Part shown: piece by piece, positions 24,017 to 32,551 of the stretch
How positions within the stretch are numbered: the stretch's first letter is position 1
How the letters are laid out: each line of letters starts with the position of its first letter
Source of the DNA: Nocardia sp. NBC_01329
GTDB lineage: Bacteria; Actinomycetota; Actinomycetes; Mycobacteriales; Mycobacteriaceae
Length of the DNA stretch: 64,000 bases
Assembly: GCF_035956715.1 (NCBI RefSeq)
Contig: NZ_CP108381.1
Span: 5,178,001 to 5,242,000 of the forward strand
Direction: 5' to 3'
The notes under the pieces: generated by a model
Seen by the model: only the letters and a program-made list of their open reading frames with translations
What the model was told of the DNA's origin: nothing
Databases searched by the model: none
Made by a program: the position numbers and the translations under genes

Positions 24017-25000
24017 ATGAGCGAGCAGACCGGCACTGCCGACGCCGATGTCCTGAGATCCTTCGAGGCACACAGACGGGAACTGTGTGCCTACGCCTAC
24101 CGCATGCTGGGGTCATCCTTCGAGGCCGAGGACGCCGTCCAGGACGCGTTCACCCGGGCCTGGAAGTCCTACGATTCCTTCGAGGGGCGAGCGAGCCTGC
24201 GGTCCTGGCTCTACAAGATCACCACCAACATCTGCCTCGATATGCTCGACGGCCCGCAGCGCCGGGCCCGGCCGATGGATCTGTCCGGTGCCTCCACACC
24301 GGACAGACCGCTGCCGCCACCGCAACCGGACTACGTCTGGGTGGAGCCCATCCCCAACTCGCTCGCCTTCGGCTCCGACCCCGCCGAGTACGCCACCGCC
24401 AAGGATTCCCTGCGCCTGGCCTTCGTCGCCGCCTGCCAGCATCTGCCCGCCACCCAGCGCGCCATCCTGATCATGCGCGAGGTGCTCCGCTTCTCCGCCA
24501 ACGAGACCGCCGAGGCTCTCACCATGAGCACCGCGTCGGTGAACAGCGCCCTACAGCGAGCGCGCGCGACCATGAACAAGGTCCGACCCGACGATTCCGA
24601 CAGCTACGACGCTGCCGACGAAGGGCAGCGCACGCTGGTCGAGAACTTCGTGGCGGCGTTCGAGTCCTACGATATGGATGCGCTCACCGCACTGCTGAAA
24701 AGCGACGTGGCACTGTCCATGCCGCCGTTCGATCTCTGGGTATCCGGCCCGGAGAACGTGGCAGCCTTCATGCTCGGTACCGGCGCGTCCTGCCGCGATT
24801 CCCGGTTGGTTCCGCTGGCCGGGGCAAACGGCCATCCCGCTTTCGGGCACTACAAGCCGAGCGGGCAGCCCGGCGTCTGGTCGCCGTGGTCGATCACGGT
24901 GCTGGAAACGCGCGACGGTGTGATCACCGGTCTCAATTTCTTCCTCGATACCGACCGGCTGTTCCCGCTTTTCGGGCTGCCACCGGAGTGGACCGAGTAG
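24017..25000 (+). CDS. ECF RNA polymerase sigma factor with C-terminal SnoaL-like domain (SigG type)
   Basis: A 327-residue protein. Sigma region 2 is at about residues 15-85 (YAYRMLGSSFEAEDAVQDAFTRAWKSYDSF, SLRSWLYKITTNICLDML), region 4 at about 125-185 (LPATQRAILIMREVLRFSANETAEALTMSTASVNSALQRAR), and a SnoaL/NTF2-like domain at about 195-325. The added domain replaces a separate anti-sigma factor in this ECF class. The ATG at 24017 is the natural start. The 246-base gap to the divergent VOC gene should hold both promoters. Confidence 0.9.
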   Translation: MSEQTGTADADVLRSFEAHRRELCAYAYRMLGSSFEAEDAVQDAFTRAWKSYDSFEGRASLRSWLYKITTNICLDMLDGPQRRARPMDLSGASTPDRPLPPPQPDYVWVEPIPNSLAFGSDPAEYATAKDSLRLAFVAACQHLPATQRAILIMREVLRFSANETAEALTMSTASVNSALQRARATMNKVRPDDSDSYDAADEGQRTLVENFVAAFESYDMDALTALLKSDVALSMPPFDLWVSGPENVAAFMLGTGASCRDSRLVPLAGANGHPAFGHYKPSGQPGVWSPWSITVLETRDGVITGLNFFLDTDRLFPLFGLPPEWTE

Positions 25001-25049
25001 TCGGCGGACCATCCCGCCCGAGACCGGTCGGCCACGGTGGAATCTGCGT

Positions 25050-25772
25050 CTAGGCCAGATTCAATGATCTGACCAGGTCCAGCATCTCGGCATGATGCAG
25101 CGCGGCGGGGTCGCGTGCGACCGGATGAATATGGCCGTCGATCTCCAGCGCCACCAAGCCGTGCATGCGGCCCCAGACACGTAACGCGAGCGCGGCCGCG
25201 GCGGGTGGCACGTCCGGGAGGTCTTCTCGGATTTTGGCGACGTAGTCGGGGTGCAGGTCGGACCAGGAGGTTTTCTCGGGCCGGTCGTACGGGGCGTCGA
25301 GCCATACGGCGGCCACCAGGAAGGTGAGGTGGCGGCATACACGGCGTGCGGTGTGGTCCACCGGCCCGCCTTCGGGGGGCTGATAGCCGGGGACGGGGTG
25401 ACCGTAGAAGAGCCGGAAGCTCTCCGGGTTCGCCAGCGCCCATTCCCGCAGAGCCTGACCCCATGCCACCAGCCTGCCGCCGGGGTCGGTGGCGGGCACA
25501 GCCTGGGTGGCGGTCTCCAGCGCCTCCGCAAGCGATGCGCCGATTCCGCTGATCAAGGCAGTGATCAAGTCGTCTCGGGTGGGAAAGTAACTGTAGATCG
25601 CGCGTGCGGTCATCCCCATCTCACGGGCGATGCCGCGCAGCGAGATCGCGCCGGGTCCCGCATCGGCCATCTGCCGCAGCGCGATGACCTCGATCTCTCG
25701 ACTGGTCTCCGCGCGCAGTCGCTCCCGACGGCTCAGCACCTTCGTACCGGATTCGTTATCGATCTCGCCCAC
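25050..25772 (-). CDS. TetR-family repressor
   Basis: A 240-residue regulator. The N-terminal helix-turn-helix runs IEVIALRQMADAGPGAISLRGIAREMGMTARAIYSYFPTRDDLI; the C-terminal ligand domain is of the WHG type (WGQALREWALANPESFRLFYGHPVPGY). The GTG at 25772 lies two bases from a TTGACA/TGTCAA inverted repeat, so the message may be leaderless and autorepressed. It diverges from a DUF1330 gene, the likely co-regulated target. Confidence 0.87.
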   Translation of the reverse strand: MGEIDNESGTKVLSRRERLRAETSREIEVIALRQMADAGPGAISLRGIAREMGMTARAIYSYFPTRDDLITALISGIGASLAEALETATQAVPATDPGGRLVAWGQALREWALANPESFRLFYGHPVPGYQPPEGGPVDHTARRVCRHLTFLVAAVWLDAPYDRPEKTSWSDLHPDYVAKIREDLPDVPPAAAALALRVWGRMHGLVALEIDGHIHPVARDPAALHHAEMLDLVRSLNLA

Positions 25773-25773
25773 C

Positions 25774-25795
25774 TTGACAGGATACAGAGTGTCAA
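25774..25795. promoter_or_regulatory. Inverted repeat between tetR and DUF1330 gene
   Basis: TTGACA and TGTCAA flank a 10-base spacer, immediately upstream of the TetR start. This is a probable TetR operator for both divergent genes. Confidence 0.55.
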
Positions 25796-25845
25796 TACTC
25801 TTATGCGTGCCATTACTACACGCCGTGTCCAAGATCGGAAATCGA

Positions 25846-26160
25846 ATGCCCGCTTACGTAATAGTCAACGCCGAAGTTCTCGACGAGGAGGCCGGCTGGG
25901 CCTACGCCCCCGTGGCCCAGAAGTCGATCCTCAGCCACGGTGGCCGCTACCTGGTCGCGGGCCCCACACCCGACCCAGTTGAGGGCACCTGGGATTCACC
26001 TCGAATCCTGGTCATCGAGTTCCCCGACATGGATCGGATTCGGCATTGGTACGACTCGCCCGAATATCGGCAGGCCCGGCAGATACGGGAAGGCAAAGTT
26101 CGGGTGCAGATGTTGTTCGCCGAGGGCTCGCCGCCCGAAGGGTTCACACTCCCGACCTGA
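25846..26160 (+). CDS. DUF1330 protein
   Basis: A 104-residue ferredoxin-fold dimeric alpha/beta-barrel protein of the DUF1330 family: MPAYVIVNAEVLDEEAGWAYA, HGGRYLVAGPTPDPVEGTWD, ILVIEFPDMDRIRHWYDSPEYRQARQIREGKV. It has no known enzymatic role. It diverges from a TetR regulator across a probable operator, so it is likely controlled by that repressor. The 175 bases between this gene and the next hold nothing recognisable. Confidence 0.85.
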   Translation: MPAYVIVNAEVLDEEAGWAYAPVAQKSILSHGGRYLVAGPTPDPVEGTWDSPRILVIEFPDMDRIRHWYDSPEYRQARQIREGKVRVQMLFAEGSPPEGFTLPT

Positions 26161-26335
26161 GCACGCTCGAGACGTCCGCCGATCACCAGGGCGCGACCGA
26201 ACCGAATTCGGCGTCGACGAGCCGACCGCACCGGTGATCGCCGGGTGGTCCATGCTCGGTGCGTGGTCGCCGGGAGTAGCCGGCGGACGAGCCGTTCCGA
26301 ATTCGGCCCGGCCGCCGACAGACTCTGGAACAAGT

Positions 26336-27376
26336 TCACCGGACGTCGAGCAGTGGCGCCAATCGCTTCAGCTGGGCTACATCCGGCACCGAGACGAGCA
26401 ACATGGTGACACCCGCGGCCTCCCAGACACCGATCTGCTCGCGGACCTGGGACTCGTTGCCGATGATCGCGGTCTCCAGTACCAGTTCGTCCGGTACGAC
26501 CGCGGCGGCTTCGGCCTTACGACCCGCCTGAAAAAGGCGGCCGATCTCGTCGACCTCCTTCTCGTAACCCATGCGCCGGTACACCTGGGCGTGGAAGTTG
26601 AGTTCGGGTGCACCCATCCCGCCGATGTAGAGCGAGGTGATCCAGCGCATCCGTTCGATCTCGGCCGCCGGATCGTCGGTGACGATCACCTGTGCCGTCG
26701 CGGCGATTTCGAAATCCTCCCGCGAACGCCGGGCACCCGGCCGCGCGAACCCCTCGTCCAGCCATTCGTTGTACACATTCGCCATGCGGGGCGTGTAGTA
26801 GATGGCCAGCCAGCCGTCGGCGATCTCGGCGGTCAGCGCCACATTCTTCGGCCCTTCCGCACCCAGCCAGATCGGCAGATCCGCACGTAGCGGGTGAGTT
26901 ATCGGCTTGAGCGGCTTACCCAGACCTGTCGCGCCCGCCCCGTTGTAGGGCAGCGGGTAGTTCGGCCCGTCATTTACCACCGGCCCCTCCCGGGCCAGCA
27001 CCTTGCGTACGATCTCGACGTATTCGCGAGTGCGCTGCAATGGTTTGGCGAACGGCTGGCCGTACCAACCCTCCACCACCTGCGGACCCGAAACACCGAG
27101 TCCGAGAATCGCGCGACCGCCGCTGAGGTGATCGAGGGTCAGCGCGTGCATCGCCGTCGCGGTGGGGGTCCGAGCGGACAGCTGCACCACCGAGGTGCCC
27201 AGCCGCACCCGCTCGGTCGCCGAACCCCACCAGGCCAGCGGTGTGAAGGCGTCCGACCCCCAGGACTCGGCGGCGAACACCGCGTCGAACCCGGCTTCCT
27301 CGGCCGCGACCACGACCTCGGCGGCATGCTCGGGCGGCCCCGCGCTCCAATATCCGAGCTGCAATCCGAACTTCAC
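26336..27376 (-). CDS. LLM-class F420-type oxidoreductase (Rv3520c-like)
   Basis: A 346-residue luciferase-like TIM-barrel protein: MKFGLQLGYWSAGPPEHAAEV, AAESWGSDAFTPLAWWG, RVRLGTSVVQLSARTPTATAMHALTLDHLSGGRAILGLGVSGPQVVEGWYG, and WLGAEGPKNVALTAEIADGW. Such enzymes use coenzyme F420 or flavin for redox of organic substrates. It diverges from the Rv3521-like gene across a KstR operator, and so belongs to the sterol regulon. The substrate is not established. Confidence 0.9.
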   Translation of the reverse strand: MKFGLQLGYWSAGPPEHAAEVVVAAEEAGFDAVFAAESWGSDAFTPLAWWGSATERVRLGTSVVQLSARTPTATAMHALTLDHLSGGRAILGLGVSGPQVVEGWYGQPFAKPLQRTREYVEIVRKVLAREGPVVNDGPNYPLPYNGAGATGLGKPLKPITHPLRADLPIWLGAEGPKNVALTAEIADGWLAIYYTPRMANVYNEWLDEGFARPGARRSREDFEIAATAQVIVTDDPAAEIERMRWITSLYIGGMGAPELNFHAQVYRRMGYEKEVDEIGRLFQAGRKAEAAAVVPDELVLETAIIGNESQVREQIGVWEAAGVTMLLVSVPDVAQLKRLAPLLDVR

Positions 27377-27413
27377 ATCCGACCCCTTTCCGGCCTACTG
27401 CTTGCCAGCAGAA

Positions 27414-27430
27414 TAAGAACCTGTTCTACT
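27414..27430. promoter_or_regulatory. KstR operator between LLM oxidoreductase and DUF35 gene
   Basis: TAAGAACCTGTTCTACT, with core GAACCTGTTC, ends 7 bases before the GTG of the rightward gene and 37 bases from the leftward start. Confidence 0.8.
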
Positions 27431-27437
27431 CGATATC

Positions 27438-28451
27438 GTGACTCAGGGGAATAGTGCACCCACGGTAATTACGCAGGAACGCCCGCCGGGACTGAAACCG
27501 AGCGATGTGCTCAGCGCGCCCCTGCGGATGGAGTTCGATTACACGCGTTCCGTGGGACCCATCATCGGCAAGTTCCTTACCGGCCTACGCGAGCGACGCG
27601 TCTTCGGTAACCGGGGCTCGGACGGCCGGGTACTCGTACCACCGGCCGAATTCGACCCGGTGACCTCCGAACCGCTGTCTGAATTCGTCGAGGTCGCCCC
27701 CACCGGGACGGTGAAATCGTGGACCTGGGTCCGCGAACCCCTACCCGGCCAGCCCTTCGATCGGCCGTTCGCCTATGCGCTGATCCAGCTCGACGGCGCC
27801 GACACCGCTCTGCTGCACGCGGTCGACGTCGAGAGCCCGGAACAGATCAGCACCGGTATGCGAGTGACCGCCCGCTGGGCCGCCGAACTCACCGGGACCA
27901 TCCACGACATCGCCTGCTTCGAGCCGGGCGAGACCCCGACGGCCGAACCGGCTCCGGCGTCCGACGCCGAACCGGTCACCATGATCACCACGCCGATCGG
28001 GATGGACTACAAGCACACTGCTTCCCCGGAGGAGAGCACCTTCCTGCGCGGCCTGAAAGAAGGCAAGCTCATCGGCGCGCGGGCCGATGCGAACAGCAAG
28101 GTGTACTTCCCGCCGCGCGGTGTGGACCCCATGGACGGCCGTTCCACCGGGGATACGGTCGAGCTCGCCGATACCGGCATCGTCACCACCTTCTGCATCG
28201 TGAACGTGCCCTTCCTCGGCCAGCGGATCAAACCGCCCTATGTGGGTGCCTACGTACTGATCGACGGCGCCGATATCCCGTTCCTTCATCTCGTACTCGG
28301 CTGCGATGCCAGTGAGGTGCGGATGGGTATGCGGGTCAAGGCCGTGTGGAAGCCCCGGGAGGAGTGGGGCTACACGATGGCCAATATCGACCACTTCACC
28401 CCGACCGGCGAGCCGGATGCCGACTACGACACCTACAAGCATCACCTGTGA
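27438..28451 (+). CDS. Tandem DUF35 OB-fold protein (Rv3521-like)
   Basis: A 337-residue protein with two similar halves: residues about 25-165 and 180-330 each carry a FDYTRSVGP/DYKHTASPE start, a FLxGLxExxxxGxR segment, a VxxPPxxxDP motif and an OB-fold. DUF35 proteins bind thiolase-like partners and help bind acyl-CoA; the ChsH2 DUF35 domain partners the Ltp2 aldolase. The next two genes are Ltp thiolase-like proteins, so this is probably their accessory subunit. A GTG start close to the KstR site suggests a leaderless operon head. Confidence 0.9.
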   Translation: MTQGNSAPTVITQERPPGLKPSDVLSAPLRMEFDYTRSVGPIIGKFLTGLRERRVFGNRGSDGRVLVPPAEFDPVTSEPLSEFVEVAPTGTVKSWTWVREPLPGQPFDRPFAYALIQLDGADTALLHAVDVESPEQISTGMRVTARWAAELTGTIHDIACFEPGETPTAEPAPASDAEPVTMITTPIGMDYKHTASPEESTFLRGLKEGKLIGARADANSKVYFPPRGVDPMDGRSTGDTVELADTGIVTTFCIVNVPFLGQRIKPPYVGAYVLIDGADIPFLHLVLGCDASEVRMGMRVKAVWKPREEWGYTMANIDHFTPTGEPDADYDTYKHHL

Positions 28452-28464
28452 GAGGGCTCCCCGC

Positions 28465-29532
28465 GTGACCATCACCGAGCGTTCCATCGACAACGCCACC
28501 GAGATCGCCGTCGTCGGCTTCGCGCACGCACCGCATGTGTCGGAGACCTACGGCACCACCAACGGTGTGGAGATGCTGGTGCCCTGTTTCCAGCAGCTCT
28601 ACGACCAGCTCGGCATCACCAAGTCCGATATCGACTTCTGGTGCTCCGGATCGTCGGACTACCTGGCCGGACGGTCCTTCTCGTTCATCTCCGCGATCGA
28701 TTCGATCGGCGCCGTACCCCCGATCAACGAATCCCATGTGGAGATGGACGCCGCCTGGGCCCTCTACGAGGCCTGGGTGAAACTGCGCTCCGGACAAGCG
28801 CAGACCGCCCTCGTATACGGCTTCGGTAAATCTTCCGCGAGCACGCTGCGCCAGGTGCTGACCACCCAACTCGATCCCTACCTGGTGGCTCCGTTGTGGC
28901 CCGATTCGCTGGCCGTCGCCGGGCTGCAGGCCCGAGCCGGGATCGACGCCGGTCGCTGGACCGAACGCGATATGGCGGCCGCCTCGGCCGCGCATACCGT
29001 CGACGGCACCTCGGTCGACGATCTGCTGGCCTCCCCCTACGTCGCCGACCCGCTCCGGGCGCACGACTGCGCGCCGATCACCGACGGGGCGGCGGCCATC
29101 GTGCTGGCGGTCGGGGACAGGGCCCGCGAACTGACCGAACGACCCGCGTGGATCACCGGGATGGCGCACCGGATCGATTCCAGTGTGCTGGGCGCCCGCG
29201 ACCTCACCACCTCCCCCTCGGCGGCGGCCGCGGGTCAGGCGGTGACCACCGGCGACACCAGCGGTCTCGACGTCGCCGAACTGCACGCGCCCTTCAGCCA
29301 CCAGCAGCTCATCCTGGCAGAGGCGCTCGGCCTGAAACCGGAGACGAAGGTCAACCCGTCCGGCGGCGCGCTGGCCGGCAACCCCATGTTCGCGACCGGG
29401 CTGGAGCGCATCGGCTACGCCGCGCTGCCCATCATTTCGGGGACCGCGAACCGCACCCTGGCACATGCCACCAGCGGCCCGGCCCTGCAGCAGAACCTTG
29501 TGACCGTCCTGGATTCGGAGGCCCGCCGATGA
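28465..29532 (+). CDS. ltp4: Ltp4, lipid-transfer/thiolase-like protein (aldolase family)
   Basis: A 355-residue thiolase-superfamily protein, counterpart of Rv3522. Rhodococcus ltp4 mutants cannot degrade C24-branched sterol side chains. Seen: IDFWCSGSSDYLAGR, DCAPITDGAAAIVLA, ELHAPFSHQQLILAEALGL, VNPSGGALAGNPMFATG. In the nucleophile region (PPINESHVEMDAAWAL) no Cys stands where thiolases have one, so retro-aldol chemistry rather than thiolysis is likely. It starts at GTG with a GAGAGGG ribosome site and overlaps ltp3 by four bases. Confidence 0.9.
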   Translation: MTITERSIDNATEIAVVGFAHAPHVSETYGTTNGVEMLVPCFQQLYDQLGITKSDIDFWCSGSSDYLAGRSFSFISAIDSIGAVPPINESHVEMDAAWALYEAWVKLRSGQAQTALVYGFGKSSASTLRQVLTTQLDPYLVAPLWPDSLAVAGLQARAGIDAGRWTERDMAAASAAHTVDGTSVDDLLASPYVADPLRAHDCAPITDGAAAIVLAVGDRARELTERPAWITGMAHRIDSSVLGARDLTTSPSAAAAGQAVTTGDTSGLDVAELHAPFSHQQLILAEALGLKPETKVNPSGGALAGNPMFATGLERIGYAALPIISGTANRTLAHATSGPALQQNLVTVLDSEARR

Positions 29533-30695
29533 GTTTCCCCGCCGCGGTGCTGGGCACCGGACAAACCCACCACGTTGCCAAACGCAGCGATGTCTCCATG
29601 GCCGGGATGTGCCGCGAGGCGATCGACCGGGCACTGGCCGACGCCGACCTGACCATGGCCGATATCGACGCGATCGTCATCGGCAAGGCCCCGGACATGT
29701 TCGAGGGCATGATGATGCCCGAGCTGTACATGGCCGATGCCCTGGGCGCACCCGGGAAACCGCTGTTGCGCGTGCACACCGCGGGCTCGGTCGGCGGATC
29801 CACCGCCTGTGTGGCCGCCAGCATGGTGCAGGGCGGAGTGCACGAACGGGTGCTCGCCATCGCCTGGGAGAAGCAGTCGGAATCGAATGCCATGTGGGCG
29901 TTGTCGATTCCGGTGCCGTTCACCATGCCGGTCGGGGCGGGCGCGGGCGGTTATTTCGCACCTCATGTGCGCTCCTATATCCGGCGCGCCAACGCCCCCC
30001 TGCACGTCGGCGCGATGGTGGCGGCCAAGGATCGGCGCAACGGGGCCAAGAACCCGCACGCTCATCTCAAACAGGGCGACAAAACCGTCGAAGAGGTGCT
30101 GTCGTCCCAGATGCTGTGGGATCCCATCCGGTTCGACGAGACCTGCCCCTCCTCCGACGGCGCCTGCGCTGTGGTCATCGGTGGCGAGAAATCGGCGGCC
30201 GCGGTGGAGGCCGCCGGTAAGAAGGTCGGCTGGATCCACGCGACCGCGATGCGCACCGAACCGCTGGCCTACGCCGGTCGCGACCAGGTGAACCCGCAGG
30301 CAGGCCAGGAAGCCGCGAAGGCACTGTGGGCGCAGGCCGGGATCACCGACCCGCTGGCCGAGATCGACGCCGCCGAGATCTACGTCCCGTTCTCCTGGTT
30401 CGAACCGATGTGGCTGGAGAACCTCGGTTTCGCAGCCCAGGGCGACGGCTGGAAGCTCACCGACAAGGGCGAAACCGAGATCGGCGGCGCCCTGCCGGTG
30501 AACCCGTCGGGCGGGGTGCTCTCCTCGAACCCGATCGGCGCCTCCGGCATGATCCGCTTCGCCGAGGCCGCCAAGCAGGTCATGGGCCGGGCCGGGGACT
30601 ACCAGGTCGACAATGCCCGCAAAGCGCTGGGACACGCCTACGGTGGTGGCTCCCAGTACTTCTCCATGTGGGTCGTCGGATCGGAACGCCGATGA
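29529..30695 (+). CDS. ltp3: Ltp3, lipid-transfer/thiolase-like protein (aldolase family)
   Basis: A 388-residue thiolase-superfamily protein, counterpart of Rv3523 and likewise tied to C24-branched sterol catabolism in Rhodococcus. Seen: IDAIVIGKAPDMFEGMMMPELYMADALG, RVHTAGSVGGSTACVAA, DETCPSSDGACAVV, EIYVPFSWFEPMWLENLG, VNPSGGVLSSNPIGASG. Gly occupies the place of the thiolase nucleophile Cys (HTAGSVGG), again pointing to an aldolase with the DUF35 partner upstream. ATGA overlap with ltp4 fixes the start. Confidence 0.9.
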   Translation: MSFPAAVLGTGQTHHVAKRSDVSMAGMCREAIDRALADADLTMADIDAIVIGKAPDMFEGMMMPELYMADALGAPGKPLLRVHTAGSVGGSTACVAASMVQGGVHERVLAIAWEKQSESNAMWALSIPVPFTMPVGAGAGGYFAPHVRSYIRRANAPLHVGAMVAAKDRRNGAKNPHAHLKQGDKTVEEVLSSQMLWDPIRFDETCPSSDGACAVVIGGEKSAAAVEAAGKKVGWIHATAMRTEPLAYAGRDQVNPQAGQEAAKALWAQAGITDPLAEIDAAEIYVPFSWFEPMWLENLGFAAQGDGWKLTDKGETEIGGALPVNPSGGVLSSNPIGASGMIRFAEAAKQVMGRAGDYQVDNARKALGHAYGGGSQYFSMWVVGSERR

Positions 30696-31573
30696 CACTG
30701 AAATTCAGTCTCGGGATCGCGCTGAGCCCCCTGGACCAACTGCCCGAGCTCGCCCGCACCGCCGAGGAGGTCGGGTTCACCTCGATCGCCCTGCCGGATT
30801 CGCTGTTCTACATGAAATCCCAGGCGGCGAAATATCCGTACACCCCGGACGGCAGCCGCTTCTGGGGCCCGGAGACGCCGTGGGTTGATCCGCTGATCGC
30901 CGCGACCGCTATGGCCGCGGTGACCACACGGCTGCGTTTCTACACCAATGTGCTCAAACTCGGTTCCCGTAATCCGCTGCTGCTCGCCCGTCAGGTCGGA
31001 TCGGTGGCGAACCTGTCCGGTAACCGATTCGGGTTCGGTGTGGGTATCGGCTGGGCGCCGGAGGAATTCGAGTGGTGCGGGGTGCCGTATGCGCGCCGGG
31101 GTGCGCGAGTCGACGAGATGATCGAGGTCATCAAGAAGGTCCTCGACGGCGGCATGGTCGAATACCACGGCGAGTTCTTCGATTTCGACGAACTACAGAT
31201 GAGCCCGCCGCCGAGTGAACCGGTTCCGTTCTATATCGGTGGTCACACCGATGTGGCGTTGCGCCGCGCGGCCGAGGTCGGCGACGGCTGGACCTCGGCC
31301 ATGATGAAGTTCGAAGATCTGCAGACCACCATCGCTCGGCTGAGTGAGCTCCGCACCGAATACGGACGCGCCGACATGCCGTTCGAGATCCAGGCGGTCT
31401 GCATCGACAAGTTCGGCCGCGACGGTTACCAGCAGCAGTACGACGCCGGTGTCACCGATGCGATCGTGGTGCCCTGGCTGGCCGCCGGAATCGGATTCGA
31501 CGGTGAACTCGAGGCGAAGAAGGACGCGCTGCGCGAATTCGCCGAAGAGCACATCCAGAACCCGATCAACTGA
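30692..31573 (+). CDS. LLM-class F420-dependent oxidoreductase
   Basis: A 293-residue luciferase-like oxidoreductase: LKFSLGIALSPLDQLPELARTAEEVGFTSIALPDSLFY, RLRFYTNVLKLGSRNPLLLARQVGSVANLSGNRFGFGVGIGW, and YIGGHTDVALRRAAEVGDGW. It overlaps ltp3 by ATGA, so it is translated with the DUF35-ltp4-ltp3 operon and probably performs a redox step in sterol side-chain breakdown. The cofactor is inferred from the family, and the exact substrate is unknown. Confidence 0.88.
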   Translation: MTLKFSLGIALSPLDQLPELARTAEEVGFTSIALPDSLFYMKSQAAKYPYTPDGSRFWGPETPWVDPLIAATAMAAVTTRLRFYTNVLKLGSRNPLLLARQVGSVANLSGNRFGFGVGIGWAPEEFEWCGVPYARRGARVDEMIEVIKKVLDGGMVEYHGEFFDFDELQMSPPPSEPVPFYIGGHTDVALRRAAEVGDGWTSAMMKFEDLQTTIARLSELRTEYGRADMPFEIQAVCIDKFGRDGYQQQYDAGVTDAIVVPWLAAGIGFDGELEAKKDALREFAEEHIQNPIN

Positions 31574-31630
31574 CTACCGCGGGCGTCGCCGCGAATGCGG
31601 CGGCGCCCCGGCATGCCGAGAGGAACCCCT

Positions 31631-32047
31631 ATGAGCAGCGAGGAACACCCCGCCCGCGCGGCCGGGCTGGCTTCCCAGGCCGCCGTCCGAGCCCGGGACA
31701 AGGATGCCTGGCTCGCGTTGTTCGCTGCGGACGGCATCGTGGAGGACCCCATCGGCCCGTCCGGTTTCGACCCCGAAGGCAAGGGGCACCGTGGACCGGA
31801 GGCCATCGCGGCGTTCTGGGACAAAGCGATCGCCGCGACCGATTCGATCGATTTCCTGTTCGATGATTCGTTCGCCTGCGGCGCCGAGGTCGCGTTCACC
31901 GGCACCATCCGCAGCGTTATCGGTGGCCACCGGATCGATGCGGAAGGTGTGTTCACCTACAAGGTCGACGACGCGGGCAAGATCCTCGCCCTCCGCGCGT
32001 TCTGGGAGGTCGACCGGGCCATGGCCACGGCCGCACCGGCCACCTGA
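31631..32047 (+). CDS. NTF2/SnoaL-like protein, ketosteroid-isomerase fold
   Basis: A 138-residue cone-shaped alpha+beta fold protein: AAVRARDKDAWLALFAADGIVEDPIGPSGFDPEGKGHRGPEAIAAFW, VAFTGTIRSVIGGHRIDAEGVFTY, ILALRAFWEVDRAM. Members include steroid delta-5-isomerases and many non-enzymes. The Asp in VEDPIG stands where catalytic Asp occurs in isomerases, so isomerase or hydratase activity on a sterol intermediate is possible. It follows the ltp operon after 57 bases. Confidence 0.82.
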   Translation: MSSEEHPARAAGLASQAAVRARDKDAWLALFAADGIVEDPIGPSGFDPEGKGHRGPEAIAAFWDKAIAATDSIDFLFDDSFACGAEVAFTGTIRSVIGGHRIDAEGVFTYKVDDAGKILALRAFWEVDRAMATAAPAT

Positions 32048-32096
32048 GCGGCGGCCGGCCGGTGTCCCTCCCGGCGCGGCCGCTTCAGTTTTTTCT

Positions 32097-32243
32097 GCCC
32101 CGCCTTCGGCGGGGCGGGGCTGTGTTTATTTGCCCCGCCTGCGGCGGGGCGGGTCGGGGCCCTATTAACCCCGGTTCTTCACTCCTGCGCTCAGTCGCTT
32201 CGCTCCATCGCTACGTCGCTCCAGAACCGGGGCGGGCCCCGAC
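32097..32243. repeat. Cluster of GC-rich palindromes and a foldback element
   Basis: Two near-identical 19-base palindromes lie at 32097-32115 and 32132-32150 (arms GCCCCGCC/GGCGGGGC). Next to them is a foldback: outer arms GTCGGGGCCC (32153-32162) and GGGCCCCGAC (32234-32243), inner arms CCCCGGTTCT (32169-32178) and AGAACCGGGG (32223-32232), enclosing a repetitive tract of TCGCTTCGCT/TCGCTACGTCGCT. No coding capacity is evident. With 32356-32388 and the terminator it fills the 504-base gap between the NTF2-like gene and cyp125. Confidence 0.8.
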
Positions 32244-32355
32244 CACGGAGGGCGACCATCCGGAAGGAACCGGGGTGCGCCCCGACTGCGAATGCCGACC
32301 ACACGGAGTGGACGGAAGATACGCTCGGGCGTGCGACTTGATGATCATCTGTTCG

Positions 32356-32388
32356 GTTCTGCCCCGCAAGCATTCTGTGGGGCAGAAC
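32356..32388. terminator. Hairpin in the NTF2-cyp125 gap
   Basis: GTTCTGCCCC and GGGGCAGAAC form 10-base perfect arms around a 13-base loop. It may be a terminator or another palindromic repeat. Confidence 0.5.
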
Positions 32389-32495
32389 TTTTCGGGCCTC
32401 CGGCCTCAGCGGGTCGTCGCGGCCCGTCCGGAGTCTGTGGCGAACGCTCCCGGCGCAGTCGCCCAACCTGGCAGGGTCGCCGCGGGCCCGGAAGG

Positions 32496-32531
32496 GTCCG
32501 GCCCCACACCTGTGGAGGTGCGGGGCCGGAC
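32496..32531. terminator. Terminator after cyp125
   Basis: A 15-pair stem with one mismatch (arms GTCCGGCCCCACACC and GGTGCGGGGCCGGAC) and a 6-base loop lies 20 bases beyond the cyp125 stop. Confidence 0.75.
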
Positions 32532-32551
32532 GGGTCGCTCGCGGGGGACCG

